From contig NZ_CP011494.1 of the NCBI RefSeq assembly GCF_001043175.1, positions 496,001 to 560,000 on the forward strand: a stretch of DNA of 64,000 nucleotides, written 5' to 3'. Of the stretch, positions 55,206 through 64,000 are shown one piece after another. The notes beneath the pieces are model-generated. The model was not told where the DNA came from. It did not search any database and worked only from the letters and a program-made list of their open reading frames with translations. The translations under genes were made by a program, and so were the position numbers. How positions within the stretch are numbered: the stretch's first letter is position 1; every line of letters starts with the position of its first letter. This DNA is from Marinobacter psychrophilus (lineage in GTDB: Bacteria > Pseudomonadota > Gammaproteobacteria > Pseudomonadales > Oleiphilaceae).

Positions 55206-55479
55206 CTCCTACACGTAGTTTCTTGCGTGAATAGCTATTCAGTGAGTAAGTGGTGATTTGGTAGTCACCCTGCTCCACGACGGCAAGCCCTCCTTTTGAG
55301 TGAACCTCTAGCAGTTGGCGCTTCAAACCCTCGACGGCGCCCAGCAAGGCTTCTACGTTTTTGCGGGTCAGGATAACTTTGTCATCGTGATCAACGCCAA
55401 ACTGTGACACCAGATCAACCAAGCGTGATTTGATGCCACGCTGACTCATGCGCTTATGGATATGCCTTGTTTTTGCCAC
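55186..55479 (-). CDS. Small partner of pseudo-methylase, 97 aa
   Basis: MAKTRHIHKRMSQRGIKSRL resembles the HxxxRMxQRGI start of DUF4258-like small proteins. LVSQFGVDHDDKVILTRKNV and YSRKKLRVGGDH follow. It overlaps the methylase-like gene by 20 bases and so is its obligate neighbour. DUF4258-like proteins can be toxins; whether this one is cannot be told. Confidence 0.7.
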   Translation of the reverse strand: MAKTRHIHKRMSQRGIKSRLVDLVSQFGVDHDDKVILTRKNVEALLGAVEGLKRQLLEVHSKGGLAVVEQGDYQITTYSLNSYSRKKLRVGGDHALG

Positions 55480-55867
55480 GATGACGCTCCTGTGGTGTTC
55501 GTCGATTTCAGGTGATAGTTTGGCACAAACTAAAACACTGCGTCAAGGGAGAGGTAATTTTCAAAAAATTTGCAAATTTTTAAATGCAAAAATTTGTAGA
55601 GCTACGCTGACGCCCTACGTGGGACTTTTCACGCGTCCTAGTCTAGGACGCTTAAAAAATCCTAGTAAAAAGCATGAAAAGCATTAGTTTTGATTTAGAT
55701 TATTATTACTAGAAAATATACAGGGCAGTCTTTTAAGTCACAGGAGAGTACACCCCAAGGTTACTTTTCAGTGTTACATGTTAAAGTGTCACTATAGGGT
55801 TACTAATTGAGGTTAGTGACAGTATCATCACCATAGCCACCCTAATGTGACAATTGAGCGGAAAACT
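55480..55867. other. Intergenic region with hairpin and resolvase upstream sites
   Basis: GCGTCCTAG/CTAGGACGC at 55633-55651 is a perfect 9-bp inverted repeat with a one-base centre, possibly terminator-like. Closer to the resolvase are candidate recombination-site repeats (listed separately). No gene is seen. Confidence 0.5.
55787..55852 (+). promoter_or_regulatory. Candidate res site of resolvase
   Basis: TGTCACTA at 55787-55794 and its complement TAGTGACA at 55814-55821, with a third TGTGACA at 55846-55852, lie directly upstream of the resolvase gene. That is where Tn3-type res sites lie. The half-site matches no known consensus exactly, so this is tentative. Confidence 0.45.
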
Positions 55868-56410
55868 ATGTCTCGTATCGGATATGCGCGTGTTAGCAGT
55901 GCCAGCCAGGATCTCGACATTCAAATCGATAAGTTGGCCGCGGCAGGTTGTGAGGTTATTCGGTCTGAAACCGGGTCAGGCGCTTCGCGGGATGGGCGAA
56001 CAGAGCTGAATACCGTACTGGAGTTTCTACGCAAGGATGATGAGCTTGTTGTACACCGTTTAGACCGTCTTGGTCGCTCTACGCGCGATGTGCTGAACCT
56101 GGTCCACGAGTTGGACACCAGAGGTGCTTCGTTACGAGTTCTTGAACCGGATATCACAACCGAGGGCGAAATGGGTCGCATGGTGATCACTGTTCTTGGC
56201 ATGGTTGCGGACATGGAGCTGAAGTTTATTAAGGACCGGCAACGCGCCGGAATTGAGGTAGCGAAGACTAAAGGCACCTATAAAGGTCGCCAAAAAAATA
56301 TTGATGACGCCGAGATTCAAAAGCGTGTCGAAAATGGAGAAACCAAGGCCCAGATTGCCAGAGATTTGGGAGTCTCACGAATGACCGTTTATCGGGCTCT
56401 CAACAAATAG
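55868..56410 (+). CDS. Serine resolvase, intact
   Basis: 180 residues from ATG 55868. MSRIGYARVSSASQDLDIQI holds the nucleophile serine. SETGSGASRDGRTELNTVLE, LVVHRLDRLGRSTRDVLNLV (the catalytic Arg pair) and GEMGRMVITVLGMVADMELK (the long helix) follow. The C-terminal HTH is TKAQIARDLGVSRMTVYRAL. It is of the Tn3 resolvase/Hin type, which recombine res or inversion sites. The left copy is broken, so this is the only source of the activity. Its 3' end is 30 bases from the first palindrome of the right array. Confidence 0.95.
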   Translation: MSRIGYARVSSASQDLDIQIDKLAAAGCEVIRSETGSGASRDGRTELNTVLEFLRKDDELVVHRLDRLGRSTRDVLNLVHELDTRGASLRVLEPDITTEGEMGRMVITVLGMVADMELKFIKDRQRAGIEVAKTKGTYKGRQKNIDDAEIQKRVENGETKAQIARDLGVSRMTVYRALNK

Positions 56411-58047
56411 AGTTTTGTTTGGCTCAATCGCGGCCATCTGCGGTCAAATTTGACCGCCCACAGTAGGTTGGATTTTCGAGTGGATAAGGGGATACCCCAG
56501 AGTTGTGGGCGCGCCCACAACTGGAGATAGCATTGTCTGGCCAGGGTGATGGTCAAATTTGACCGCTCCACACCCCACCTGAGACTGCCAATTCGGCCGT
56601 TGCAGTCGGCGTGATGAAGCTGTGTCGATTCCATCGACATAGATCATCGTTTCAAAGCTGAGTTGGCGAAAAAAAGGCGGAACAACCACCGTCATGTATA
56701 GTTTTCTCAATTTTCTATACATATTCGTGCCGACATATATAGAACATTGGCCTTTATGCATACATAACTTCCAACTAGGGTGACGGTCAAATTTGACCGC
56801 CCATTGCAGGCTGGGGTTTCGGGTGAAAAAATAATTAAGTTGGTAACAAATTCGCCCTTAAGATATTTCGTAGATGCGCTTAGTAGCCTTTAGTAATTTA
56901 TCCTACTAATACATGGTTTTCTTTAACGCCCCAGAGTTGTGGGCGCGACCACAGATTGAGAAAGCAGTGTCTAGCCAGGGTAACGGTCAAATTTGACCGT
57001 CCATAGCAGGCTGGATTATCGGGTGGATAAGGGGATACTCCGGAGTTGTGGGCGCGCCCACAGATTGAGAAAGCAGTGTCTAGCCAGGGTAACGGTCAAA
57101 TTTGACCGCCCATAGCCGACTGGGATTTCGGGTGAATAGGGGGAACCCCAGAGTTGTGGGCGCGCCCACAGATGGAGAAGCCATTGTCTGGTCAGGGTAA
57201 CGGTCAAATTTGACCGCCCATAGCAGGCTGGGATTTCGGGTGAATAGGGGAGCCCCAGAGTTGTGGCCGCGGCCACAGATTGAATAAGCAGTGAGTAGCC
57301 AGGGTAACGGTCAAATTTGACCGTCGACAGCCGGCTAGAATTTTGGGTACATAGGGGAACCCCCGGAGTTGTGGTCGCGGCCACAGATTGAGAGGGCAGT
57401 GTGTAGCCAGAATGACGGTCAAATTTGACCGCCCATTGCAGGCTGCGTTTTGGGCGAGCAGTGAGTAGCCGGAGTAACGGTCAAATTTGACCGTCGATAG
57501 CAGGCTGGGATTTTGGCTGGACAGGGGAATACCCCGGAGTTGTGGACGCGTCCACAGATGAAGATCCCGTTGCTTAGTCAGGGTGACGGTCAAATTTGAC
57601 CGCCCATTGCAGGACCGGATTTCAGGTGAGCAGGGGAAACCCAAGAGTTGTGGTCGCGACCACAGATTGAGAAAGCATTGTCTGGCCAGGGTGACGGTCA
57701 AATTTGACCGCGCCATGCCCCGCTTCCAACTGCCGATTCTCCATCCACCGCATTCTGTGCGCGCACACAAATTGCTTTCGCCCTGCCAGCTACCACTTTT
57801 TGCCTCCCAATCCCTGCGCTCTTCGGTCAAATTTGACCGCTACTGGCGACACCTACCCTTCACTGTCAGTTTTTACAGGCACAAGCTTTCTTAAAGTAAC
57901 TTTTTCGTCGCTACAGGTAGTCTGCCGACGGCCAAGCTGCCCTACCGTTTTCTAGTCGTAGATTTTTAGACGCAATTGTTTATCAAAAAACCACAAGAAA
58001 AGTTAGTTTTTGAGAGTGCAAAATCAGCGCACAAAAAACGACCGTTT
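56160..58047 (-). repeat. Right long inverted repeat with palindromic array
   Basis: The inverted counterpart of 3771-6253. It contains about 12 copies of CGGTCAAATTTGACCG (from 56440 to 57840) alternating with TGTGGnCGCGn'CCACA palindromes. It also contains one copy of the 90-base AT-rich insert (56822-56930) and the 170-base insert (56580-56780). The outermost 200 bases equal the start of the left repeat. The copy number differs from the left array by about four units, as expected for slippage or recombination among units. Confidence 0.85.
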
Positions 58048-58399
58048 GTTGGGTAAAGGGGGCAATCGCTGCTAAAGCGATTTGGCCTCTATTGAAACGA
58101 TAGTGATGTTATCACTTCGTTTCCAATTTCGGGCTGAACTCCGTGTTGTTGGTTTTTTTACGGTGAAGTGGTGGCAATGCCTCTTTAGCTTAGTTTTGGT
58201 TTTTAGCCTATCGGTAGAGATTTCGACTGGTTAGGCTGGCGTTTACTGTGCCCGGTAGGGGGAGTTTCCGAATTCAGGGCAGGGTTCGTAACTTCAGGGG
58301 TAAGAAAAAGCAGTTTAAAATTTTGGGCACACCACGGGCACCGTTTGGGCACAGCCAATAAAAAAGGCCCCACGCTTTCACGTAAGACCTTGAAAAATA
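58048..58399. other. Boundary region between island and tRNA-Arg
   Basis: No gene is supported. A long hairpin lies at 58094-58123: GAAACGA and TCGTTTC enclose AGTGAT/ATCACT. AATCGCT/AAGCGATT forms a smaller stem just before it. Near the tRNA, GGGCAC repeats three times (58325-58355). Confidence 0.5.
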
Positions 58400-58476
58400 T
58401 GGTGCGCCCGACAGGATTCGAACCTGTGACCACTGCCTTCGGAGGGCAGTACTCTATCCAGCTGAGCTACGGGCGC
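58400..58476 (-). tRNA. tRNA-Arg (anticodon CCG)
   Basis: The minus strand reads GCGCCCGTAGCTCAGCTGGA...GGTTCGAATCC...CGGGCGCACCA, a complete cloverleaf of 77 bases including encoded CCA. The anticodon loop CTCCGAA gives CCG, for Arg codon CGG. Its 3' end faces the island, the usual orientation when a tRNA gene serves as an attachment site. Confidence 0.95.
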
Positions 58477-58610
58477 TTACGAGCTTAACGGCTGCGCGCT
58501 AATTTCGAGTGCGTAATCTTACGTTTGCAGCGGGCGACTGTCCAGCCTTTGCCGGGCAGCGGCGCTTAATTTGCGGGTTTGGTCCTGAATAAGAGGCCAA
58601 CTTAGCTCCG

Positions 58611-59147
58611 CTAGGCGAACCGCTCGGGCGTTAGGGCTACAAGCCCGTGCTCATTACTGAAGGTCACTTCGCCGTCCTGAGTGGTCACCTGAAGGCTCAT
58701 GGCACGCTGTGCCAGGCCTGCCAGTTGTTCGGTGGCTTCCGGGTCCAGATTCACACAAGTCAGGTTGTTAAAACGTGCCAGTTTTGCTTTATTTTTGTCC
58801 CACCATATGGGCACGCCGCGGCCGCCGTAGGTGTATAGAATCACCTGTTTTGAGCGGTTGCAGGCTTTGCGCAGGCGGCTTTCATCTGGCAGGCCCAGTT
58901 CAATCCAAAGTTCAATTTCGTTGCTCAGGCTTTTTTGCCACAGTTCTGGCTCGTCGTCTGTGCTCAGGCCTTTTGTGAACTCCAGTTGGTCACTGGCGTT
59001 TAGTGCAAACGCCAGCAGCCGTACCATCATGCGTTCGTCGTTTTCTGAAGGGTGGCGCGCCAGGGTCAACTGGTGGTCGGCATAGTAATGGCGATCCATA
59101 TCGGCAATATTCAGCGTGGCTTTAAAAATGGTAGCTTTGAGCGCCAT
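58611..59147 (-). CDS. yaeQ: YaeQ family protein
   Basis: 178 residues: MALKATIFKATLNIADMDRH, YYADHQLTLARHPSENDERM, MVRLLAFALNA, then LSTDDEPELWQKSLSNEIEL and CNRSKQVILYTYGGRGVPIW. This is the full YaeQ pattern, a conserved proteobacterial protein with a nuclease-like (PD-(D/E)XK) fold and unclear role. It is a chromosomal gene marking the right flank. Confidence 0.93.
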   Translation of the reverse strand: MALKATIFKATLNIADMDRHYYADHQLTLARHPSENDERMMVRLLAFALNASDQLEFTKGLSTDDEPELWQKSLSNEIELWIELGLPDESRLRKACNRSKQVILYTYGGRGVPIWWDKNKAKLARFNNLTCVNLDPEATEQLAGLAQRAMSLQVTTQDGEVTFSNEHGLVALTPERFA

Positions 59148-59250
59148 GAGATTCCTGTGGTAATCGCGGGGCGGTTTGCGCCCTTTCGGTGCGTGGGTGA
59201 CAATGCGCGCGACGAGTGTAATTCATTTAAGGAATAGCTGGGCGCCGCCT

Positions 59251-59619
59251 ATGTCGATATTACGGGGTTTTCTGATTCTGGTGCTGTTTTTCCTGCTAGG
59301 CGAAGCACTGCGGCTGGTTTTTTTAGTGCCGATTAGCGGCGGTATTCTGGGGCTGATGATGCTCACGCTGTATTTTATGGCGACCGGTGGCGTGGGAAAT
59401 GCTGTGGCCAGTGCCAGCCAGGCTCTGATCTCGGTGCTTATTTTGCTGATTATGCCCGGCCTAACAGAGATATTTTTCATCTCCGGCAAGTTCACCGGTC
59501 AGTGGCTGGCGGTGAGTGTGTCTTTGCTGGTGGGCACTTTTTTGAGTGTGGTCACCACCTTGGTTCTATTAAACGTGCTGGCGCGCAAACTGCCCTCTAG
59601 ATCAAACACTCATGAATAG
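59251..59619 (+). CDS. CidA/LrgA family membrane protein
   Basis: 122 residues with four hydrophobic segments. FLILVLFFLLGEALRLVFLV, PISGGILGLMMLTLYF and LILLIMPGLTEIFFISGKF match the CidA/LrgA holin-like family, linked to autolysis control and small-metabolite export. ATG 59251 begins the conserved part. The downstream LrgB-like gene overlaps by eight bases. Confidence 0.88.
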   Translation: MSILRGFLILVLFFLLGEALRLVFLVPISGGILGLMMLTLYFMATGGVGNAVASASQALISVLILLIMPGLTEIFFISGKFTGQWLAVSVSLLVGTFLSVVTTLVLLNVLARKLPSRSNTHE

Positions 59620-60343
59620 CCCGTTGACGATTTGGGAGCGTTTACTAACGCTGTCTCACGTGCTGGCAGACACGCCGATGCTCGCCATCGCGATGACTAT
59701 ACTGGCGTTTTTTGCAGCGAACAGTGTGTACATCGCTATTGGCCGCCCGGTGTGGCTGCCACCGGTTGTGCCCGCAGCCACTATTCTGGCCGGCATGATT
59801 GCGCTGCTAGGCTTAGATCCAGACAGTTATCGCGACGGTGCGAACTGGCTAATGCTGCTGCTGGGCCCGGCTACAGTGGCGCTGGGCGTGCCGCTGTATC
59901 AAAACATTCATCATATTCGTGCCATGTTCTGGCCTATCGTTCTCACCTTGCCTATAGCCGCCTCACTGGCGGTGCTGTACACGCTCGTCATTGCCTGGGC
60001 GCTGGGTGCGTCGCCAACGGTTATGGCGTCGCTAGCACCAAAATCGGTTACAGCAGCCATCGCGCTGGGTATTGGTGACATCATTGGCAGCTCGGTCCCG
60101 ATGTTGATGGCGGCTCTATTGATTACGGGCGTATTTACCACCTTTTGCGTCGAGGTCGCCACCCGCCTGTTGAAAATTACGGATGAGCGGGTGATCGGTT
60201 TTGCACTCGGCTTGAATGGCCACGCCATTGGCACCGTGCGGGCGTTTGAAATCAGCAGTACCGCAGGTGCTTTTTCTTCATTGGGCATGAGCCTGACCGG
60301 GCTGTTTACCGCGCTGCTGCTGCCGGTTCTTTTCAACTGGTGA
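59612..60343 (+). CDS. CidB/LrgB family membrane protein
   Basis: 243 residues with about seven hydrophobic segments. NWLMLLLGPATVALGVPLYQ, SLAPKSVTAAIALGIGDIIG and ALGLNGHAIGTVRAFEISST carry the typical LrgB sequence around the conserved PKSVT and GHxIGTxRA. It pairs with the CidA/LrgA protein in the inner membrane. Confidence 0.92.
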   Translation: MNSPLTIWERLLTLSHVLADTPMLAIAMTILAFFAANSVYIAIGRPVWLPPVVPAATILAGMIALLGLDPDSYRDGANWLMLLLGPATVALGVPLYQNIHHIRAMFWPIVLTLPIAASLAVLYTLVIAWALGASPTVMASLAPKSVTAAIALGIGDIIGSSVPMLMAALLITGVFTTFCVEVATRLLKITDERVIGFALGLNGHAIGTVRAFEISSTAGAFSSLGMSLTGLFTALLLPVLFNW

Positions 60344-60521
60344 CAGGCTTTTTACGCTAACCCATGGGTCCATTCAAACGCCTGTATGCATCTCGCGTAT
60401 AGGGGTATGTCGCAATTTCAATTGCCGTTTTGCTGTGTGTTGACTAGGTTACTAAAAGGTATCTGGTGCCTTTGGGTGCCGATTCGTCCGTAAAATTCTT
60501 AAAACAGCAACGGAAAACGCG

Positions 60522-62084
60522 ATGAGAAAGCTATTAACCGCATTTGTTGGCTCTATGGCTTTGGCCGCGGCGCCCTTAGCGCTGTCTGCTGAAGCGACGA
60601 AAGAACTGAAAATGGCCTACGACGCCGATCCCGTCACCCTGGACATCCATGAACAGTTGTCTGGCGGCATGCTGCAACTGTCCCACATGACCTTTGACCC
60701 GCTGATACGCTGGAACAAGGACCTGGGTTTTGATGCCCGCCTGGCAGAAAGTTGGGAGCGCATAGATGACAAAACCATGCGCTTCAAACTGCGCGAAGGC
60801 GTTAAATTCCATTCCGGTAATGAGCTAACCACCAAAGACGTCGTGTTTACCTACGATCGTCTGAAGCAAAGCTCTGATTTTAAAGCGATCTTCGCGCCTT
60901 TCAACGGCATCAATGTGATTGATGACTACACCTTTGAACTGGTTACCGCCGAGCCTTACCCGCTGTTGCTGAACACCGCGACTTACATTTTTCCGATGGA
61001 CAGCGAGTTCTACTCCGGCGAGACCGAAAATGGCCAGAACAAAGCGGCCATTACCAAGCATGGCAGTTCCTTTGCATCTGGCAATCTGTCCGGCACTGGC
61101 CCGTACATTGTTACGTCGCGTCAGCAGGGCGTGCGTATGGAGTTTGAACGCTTTGCCGATTATTGGGATGAAGCATCACCCGGCAACGTGAAGAAAATCG
61201 TGCTGACGCCCATCAAAGAAAACAACACCCGCGTATCGGCGTTGTTGTCTGGTGGTGTGGATTTCATCGCTCCGGTACCGCCAACCGATCTGGAACGCAT
61301 CAAGCGCGACGAAGACACAGATTTGGTGGCCATGAGCGGTACCCGCATCATCATGTTCCACATGAACCAGGATCGTGTTGAGGCCTTCAAGAACCCCAAA
61401 GTGCGTCAGGCGGTGGCTTACGCCATTAACCAGGAAGGCATTGCGGCTAAAATCATGAAAGGCTTTGCAACTCCTGCAGCGCAGATGTCACCGGCTGGCT
61501 ATTCTGGTCATAACGAATCGTTGCAGCCTCGTTATGATGTGAAAAAGGCGCAGGAACTGATGAAGGAAGCCGGCTACGAAGACGGCTTTACCATTACCAT
61601 GATGTCGCCCAACAACCGCTACGTGAATGACGACAAGATTGCCCAGGCGGCGGCGGCCATGCTGGCGCGGATCAACATCACGGTGGATCTGAAAACTCTG
61701 CCCAAGGCTCAGTACTGGCCCGAATTTGATGCCCGTTCAGGTGACATGATGCTGATTGGCTGGCACGCCGACACTGAAGACTCTGCGAACTTCTTCGAGT
61801 TCCTGACCTTCTGCCCGAATGCCGACACCGGCGCTGGCCAGTACAACGCGGGTAACTACTGCAATCCGGAAATTGACGCGCTGGTCGCGAAAGCCAATGT
61901 GGAAACCGATCGTGAAAAACGCGCTGCGATGCTGCAAGACGTAGAAAAGCAACTCTATGACGATGCTGCGTTCATCCCCCTGCACTGGCAGGATCTGGCT
62001 TGGGCTTCAAAGAAGAACGTAAAACTTGAACCCATATTGAACGTGATGAACTTTCCGTACCTGGGAGACCTAGTGGTCGAGTAA
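60522..62084 (+). CDS. Peptide ABC transporter substrate-binding protein (DppA/OppA-like)
   Basis: 520 residues with a signal peptide (MRKLLTAFVGSMALAAAPLALS). DPLIRWNKDLGFDARLAESW, MRFKLREGVKFHSGNELTTK, KDVVFTYDRL and KNPKVRQAVAYAINQEGIAA are family 5 solute-binding motifs. It binds oligopeptides (or nickel or haem in relatives) in the periplasm for the permeases encoded next. A terminator-like hairpin after it probably lowers expression of the permeases relative to this binding protein. Confidence 0.93.
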   Translation: MRKLLTAFVGSMALAAAPLALSAEATKELKMAYDADPVTLDIHEQLSGGMLQLSHMTFDPLIRWNKDLGFDARLAESWERIDDKTMRFKLREGVKFHSGNELTTKDVVFTYDRLKQSSDFKAIFAPFNGINVIDDYTFELVTAEPYPLLLNTATYIFPMDSEFYSGETENGQNKAAITKHGSSFASGNLSGTGPYIVTSRQQGVRMEFERFADYWDEASPGNVKKIVLTPIKENNTRVSALLSGGVDFIAPVPPTDLERIKRDEDTDLVAMSGTRIIMFHMNQDRVEAFKNPKVRQAVAYAINQEGIAAKIMKGFATPAAQMSPAGYSGHNESLQPRYDVKKAQELMKEAGYEDGFTITMMSPNNRYVNDDKIAQAAAAMLARINITVDLKTLPKAQYWPEFDARSGDMMLIGWHADTEDSANFFEFLTFCPNADTGAGQYNAGNYCNPEIDALVAKANVETDREKRAAMLQDVEKQLYDDAAFIPLHWQDLAWASKKNVKLEPILNVMNFPYLGDLVVE

Positions 62085-62123
62085 CCGCCTCTAATCACAC
62101 GTGATCAAACCGTAAAACCCGGT

Positions 62124-62171
62124 CGGTTGCGGGCACCCACTCTCCCAAGGGCGCCTGTAACCGGCTTTTTT
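62124..62171 (+). terminator. Partial (intra-operon) terminator
   Basis: CGGTTGCGGGC at 62124-62134 pairs, with two G-U pairs, with GCCTGTAACCG at 62153-62163. GC and six T follow. It sits between the binding-protein and permease genes. Confidence 0.75.
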
Positions 62172-62197
62172 ATTGACGCCTAATCCGGACATTTTTC

Positions 62198-63247
62198 ATG
62201 CTAGCGTTTTTGGTTCAACGGATTTCCCAGGCATTTCTGGTCATGTTCGTGATCAGCGTGATTGCGTTTGCCATTCAGGACGGCCTGGGTGACCCGCTGC
62301 AGGAGCTGGTGGGCATGTCGGTGTCGCTGGAAGAGCGCGATGCCATACGTGAAGACATGGGTTTGAATGACCCCATTTACGTGCAGTATGCGCGCTTTGC
62401 CGGTAATGCTCTGCAGGGAGATCTGGGCATTTCGTACTTCTACGGCAAGCCTACGTTGCAGGTTATTGCTGAACACCTTCCGGCTACCCTGGAATTGGTG
62501 ATTGGTGCCAGCCTGATCATTTTGGTGTTTTCGGTGCCTATTGGTGTTTACGCAGCTATTCGCCCACAAGCATTTTTGTCGAAATTTTTTATGGGCATCA
62601 GCACTGTGGGTATTTCAATTCCGGTGTTCTTGACTGCCATCGTGTTGATCCAGCTGTTTTCGATTGGGGTCACGATTGAAATGTTTCCAACGGATACCGG
62701 TTGGGGCACCTGGCTCAATGGCGCCCTGTCTACCGATGGCGGTTTGCCGTCTTACGGCCGCGGCGACGAGCTTACCCATTTTTTCGGTACCTGGAATTCA
62801 GGATTTTTTTCCTGGGACGGCCTTCTGCACCTTGTGCTGCCCTGTGTGTCTTTGGCGTCTATTATGCTGCCGCTGTTTATCCGGCTGATTCGTGCGGAAA
62901 TGATGGAAGTGCTGCAAAGCGACTACATTCGCTACGCGCGTGCCAAGGGGCTGTCTTCCGGCCGCATCAACTTTTTGCACGCCTTGAAAAACACCATGCT
63001 GCCGGTGATTACGGTCGGCGGTGTGCAACTCGGCATCATGGTCGCTTACACCATTCTTACTGAAACCGTATTCCAGTGGCCGGGCATGGGCTTGATGTTT
63101 CTGGAAGCCATTACCCGCAGCGACATTCCGCTGATTGTGGCCTACCTGATGGTGGTGGGGCTGGTTTTTGTGATTACCAACACGATTGTGGATCTGATCT
63201 ACGGCCTGGTGAACCCCACTGTAAAACTGACAGGTAAAAAAGCATGA
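62198..63247 (+). CDS. Peptide ABC transporter permease (DppB/OppB-like)
   Basis: 349 residues with six hydrophobic segments. The N-terminal FLVQRISQAFLVMFVISVIA is typical of DppB. The coupling loop EVLQSDYIRYARAKGLSSGR (EAA motif) leads to LKNTMLPVITVGGVQLGIMV and VFQWPGMGLMFLEAI. It forms the channel with the second permease. Its TGA overlaps the next ATG. Confidence 0.93.
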   Translation: MLAFLVQRISQAFLVMFVISVIAFAIQDGLGDPLQELVGMSVSLEERDAIREDMGLNDPIYVQYARFAGNALQGDLGISYFYGKPTLQVIAEHLPATLELVIGASLIILVFSVPIGVYAAIRPQAFLSKFFMGISTVGISIPVFLTAIVLIQLFSIGVTIEMFPTDTGWGTWLNGALSTDGGLPSYGRGDELTHFFGTWNSGFFSWDGLLHLVLPCVSLASIMLPLFIRLIRAEMMEVLQSDYIRYARAKGLSSGRINFLHALKNTMLPVITVGGVQLGIMVAYTILTETVFQWPGMGLMFLEAITRSDIPLIVAYLMVVGLVFVITNTIVDLIYGLVNPTVKLTGKKA

Positions 63248-64000
63248 TGACCGCGACTGTCTCCCGTTGGGCTCGCGTCCGCGACTCTTTCCTCTGGTAC
63301 AGCTTTAAACGCGACAAAGTAGCCATTGCTAGCTTTATCGTATTGTTGGCGATGGTTCTGTCGGCGATTTTTGCACCCTTGTTAGCACCGACTGATCCTT
63401 ACGATCTGGCGCTGATCGACATCATGAACTCAGAGTTGCCGCCGATTGGCATGAGCGGCGCCGACGGGGCCTTCCCGTTAGGCACCGACGCCCAGGGCCG
63501 GGATATGCTGTCGACCATTCTGTACGGCACCCGGGTGTCGTTGATGATTGGTTTTGGTGCGGTCATTCTGCAAGCCGCTCTGGGTATTATGTTCGGCCTG
63601 CTGGCGGGCTACCTGGGTGGTCGGGTAGACGCTATTCTGATGCGCATTGCCGACGTGCAACTGTCGTTTTCTACCTTGATGGTGGCTATTATTGTGGGCG
63701 CCGTGTTCAAGGCCAGCTTTGGCAGCATTATGTTTGGTGAAATCGCCATCTACATGCTGATTTTTATCATCGGCGTGGCTGAATGGCCACAAATCGCCCG
63801 TACCGTGCGTGCCTCGGTGCTGGCAGAGAAGAAAAAGGAATATGTAGACGCGGCCAAGGTGATGGGTTTTCGCACCAACCGTATTATGTTCCGCCACATT
63901 CTGCCCAATACTCTTTCGCCGATTTTCGTGATCGGTACGGTGCAAATTGCCAACGCCATTATTTCTGAAGCGGCGCTGTCGTTTCTTGGCCTGGGTATGC
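63244..64000 (+). CDS. Peptide ABC transporter permease (DppC/OppC-like), partial
   Basis: Starts at ATG 63244 with a four-base overlap to the preceding permease (ATGA) and runs off the right edge. The frame gives RDSFLWYSFKRDKVAIASFI, FPLGTDAQGRDMLSTILYGT and the EAA region KKKEYVDAAKVMGFRTNRIM, then FRHILPNTLSPIFVIGTVQI. These are standard DppC/OppC features. The C-terminal 40 or so residues are missing. Confidence 0.93.
   Translation, partial: MMTATVSRWARVRDSFLWYSFKRDKVAIASFIVLLAMVLSAIFAPLLAPTDPYDLALIDIMNSELPPIGMSGADGAFPLGTDAQGRDMLSTILYGTRVSLMIGFGAVILQAALGIMFGLLAGYLGGRVDAILMRIADVQLSFSTLMVAIIVGAVFKASFGSIMFGEIAIYMLIFIIGVAEWPQIARTVRASVLAEKKKEYVDAAKVMGFRTNRIMFRHILPNTLSPIFVIGTVQIANAIISEAALSFLGLGM

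Noticed and set aside
58203..58433. Open frame overlapping the tRNA-Arg gene
   Set aside because: It reads from within the tRNA on the same strand and shows no protein features.

Overview
The window looks like the chromosome of a marine gammaproteobacterium of Marinobacter-like type interrupted by a large accessory island. This placement is inferred from the YaeQ, CidA/CidB and dipeptide-transporter genes on the right flank, not from a marker gene. Ordinary chromosomal genes lie at the ends: a metallophosphoesterase and an exonuclease on the left (1-1265), and tRNA-Arg(CCG), yaeQ, a CidA/CidB-like pair and a peptide ABC transporter on the right (58400-64000).

Between them, 3771-58047 is bounded by long imperfect inverted repeats of about 1.9-2.5 kb. 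Each repeat holds a roughly 108-bp-period array of two alternating palindromes, then a serine resolvase gene on the inner side. The right resolvase (55868-56410) is intact. The left one is cut down to its C-terminus by an IS3-family remnant, next to a broken Rep_3-type plasmid replication gene. The second palindrome varies at a paired position (all four base pairs occur) while usually staying self-complementary, so its symmetry appears to be maintained.

Inside the island, left to right: an SOS-type umuDC pair with a LexA box (7.2-9.0 kb); an exported HNH nuclease; a three-gene module with two very large tyrosine recombinases (10.7-17.0 kb); a second integrase/excisionase/repressor module (17.1-19.5 kb); and an integron cassette array without an integrase (20.2-29.6 kb). 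The array carries attC sites, an IS1182-like insertion in one attC, and cassettes for an ADP-ribosyltransferase-like protein, an Ada-like zinc protein, a PIN-like protein, a HEPN-like + AbiTii pair and others. A four-gene Wadjet (Jet) operon flanked by repeated GTTACCAACTTTA-type motifs (29.7-36.1 kb) interrupts a cassette. Then come a two-gene ABC-type ATPase system, an IS630 remnant, a truncated copy of the HNH nuclease and a second umuDC copy with its own LexA box (40.5-42.3 kb).

The last part (42.5-55.5 kb) is also defence-rich: a HigA-like regulator, a TacAT-type toxin-antitoxin pair, a WYL-domain (BrxR/CapW-like) repressor with two operator palindromes and tiny divergent genes, a methyltransferase-helicase-GIY-YIG operon, and a methylase/specificity fusion whose catalytic motifs are degenerate, paired with a small conserved-looking protein.

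The overall picture is a layered defence and mobility island built from several elements: plasmid remnant, integron cassettes, Wadjet element, IS copies and two integrase modules. The flanking palindromic arrays, the recombinase trio, the cassette-borne gene pair and the pseudo-methylase pair are the parts least explained by known systems. All function calls come from reading motifs; no database search was run.
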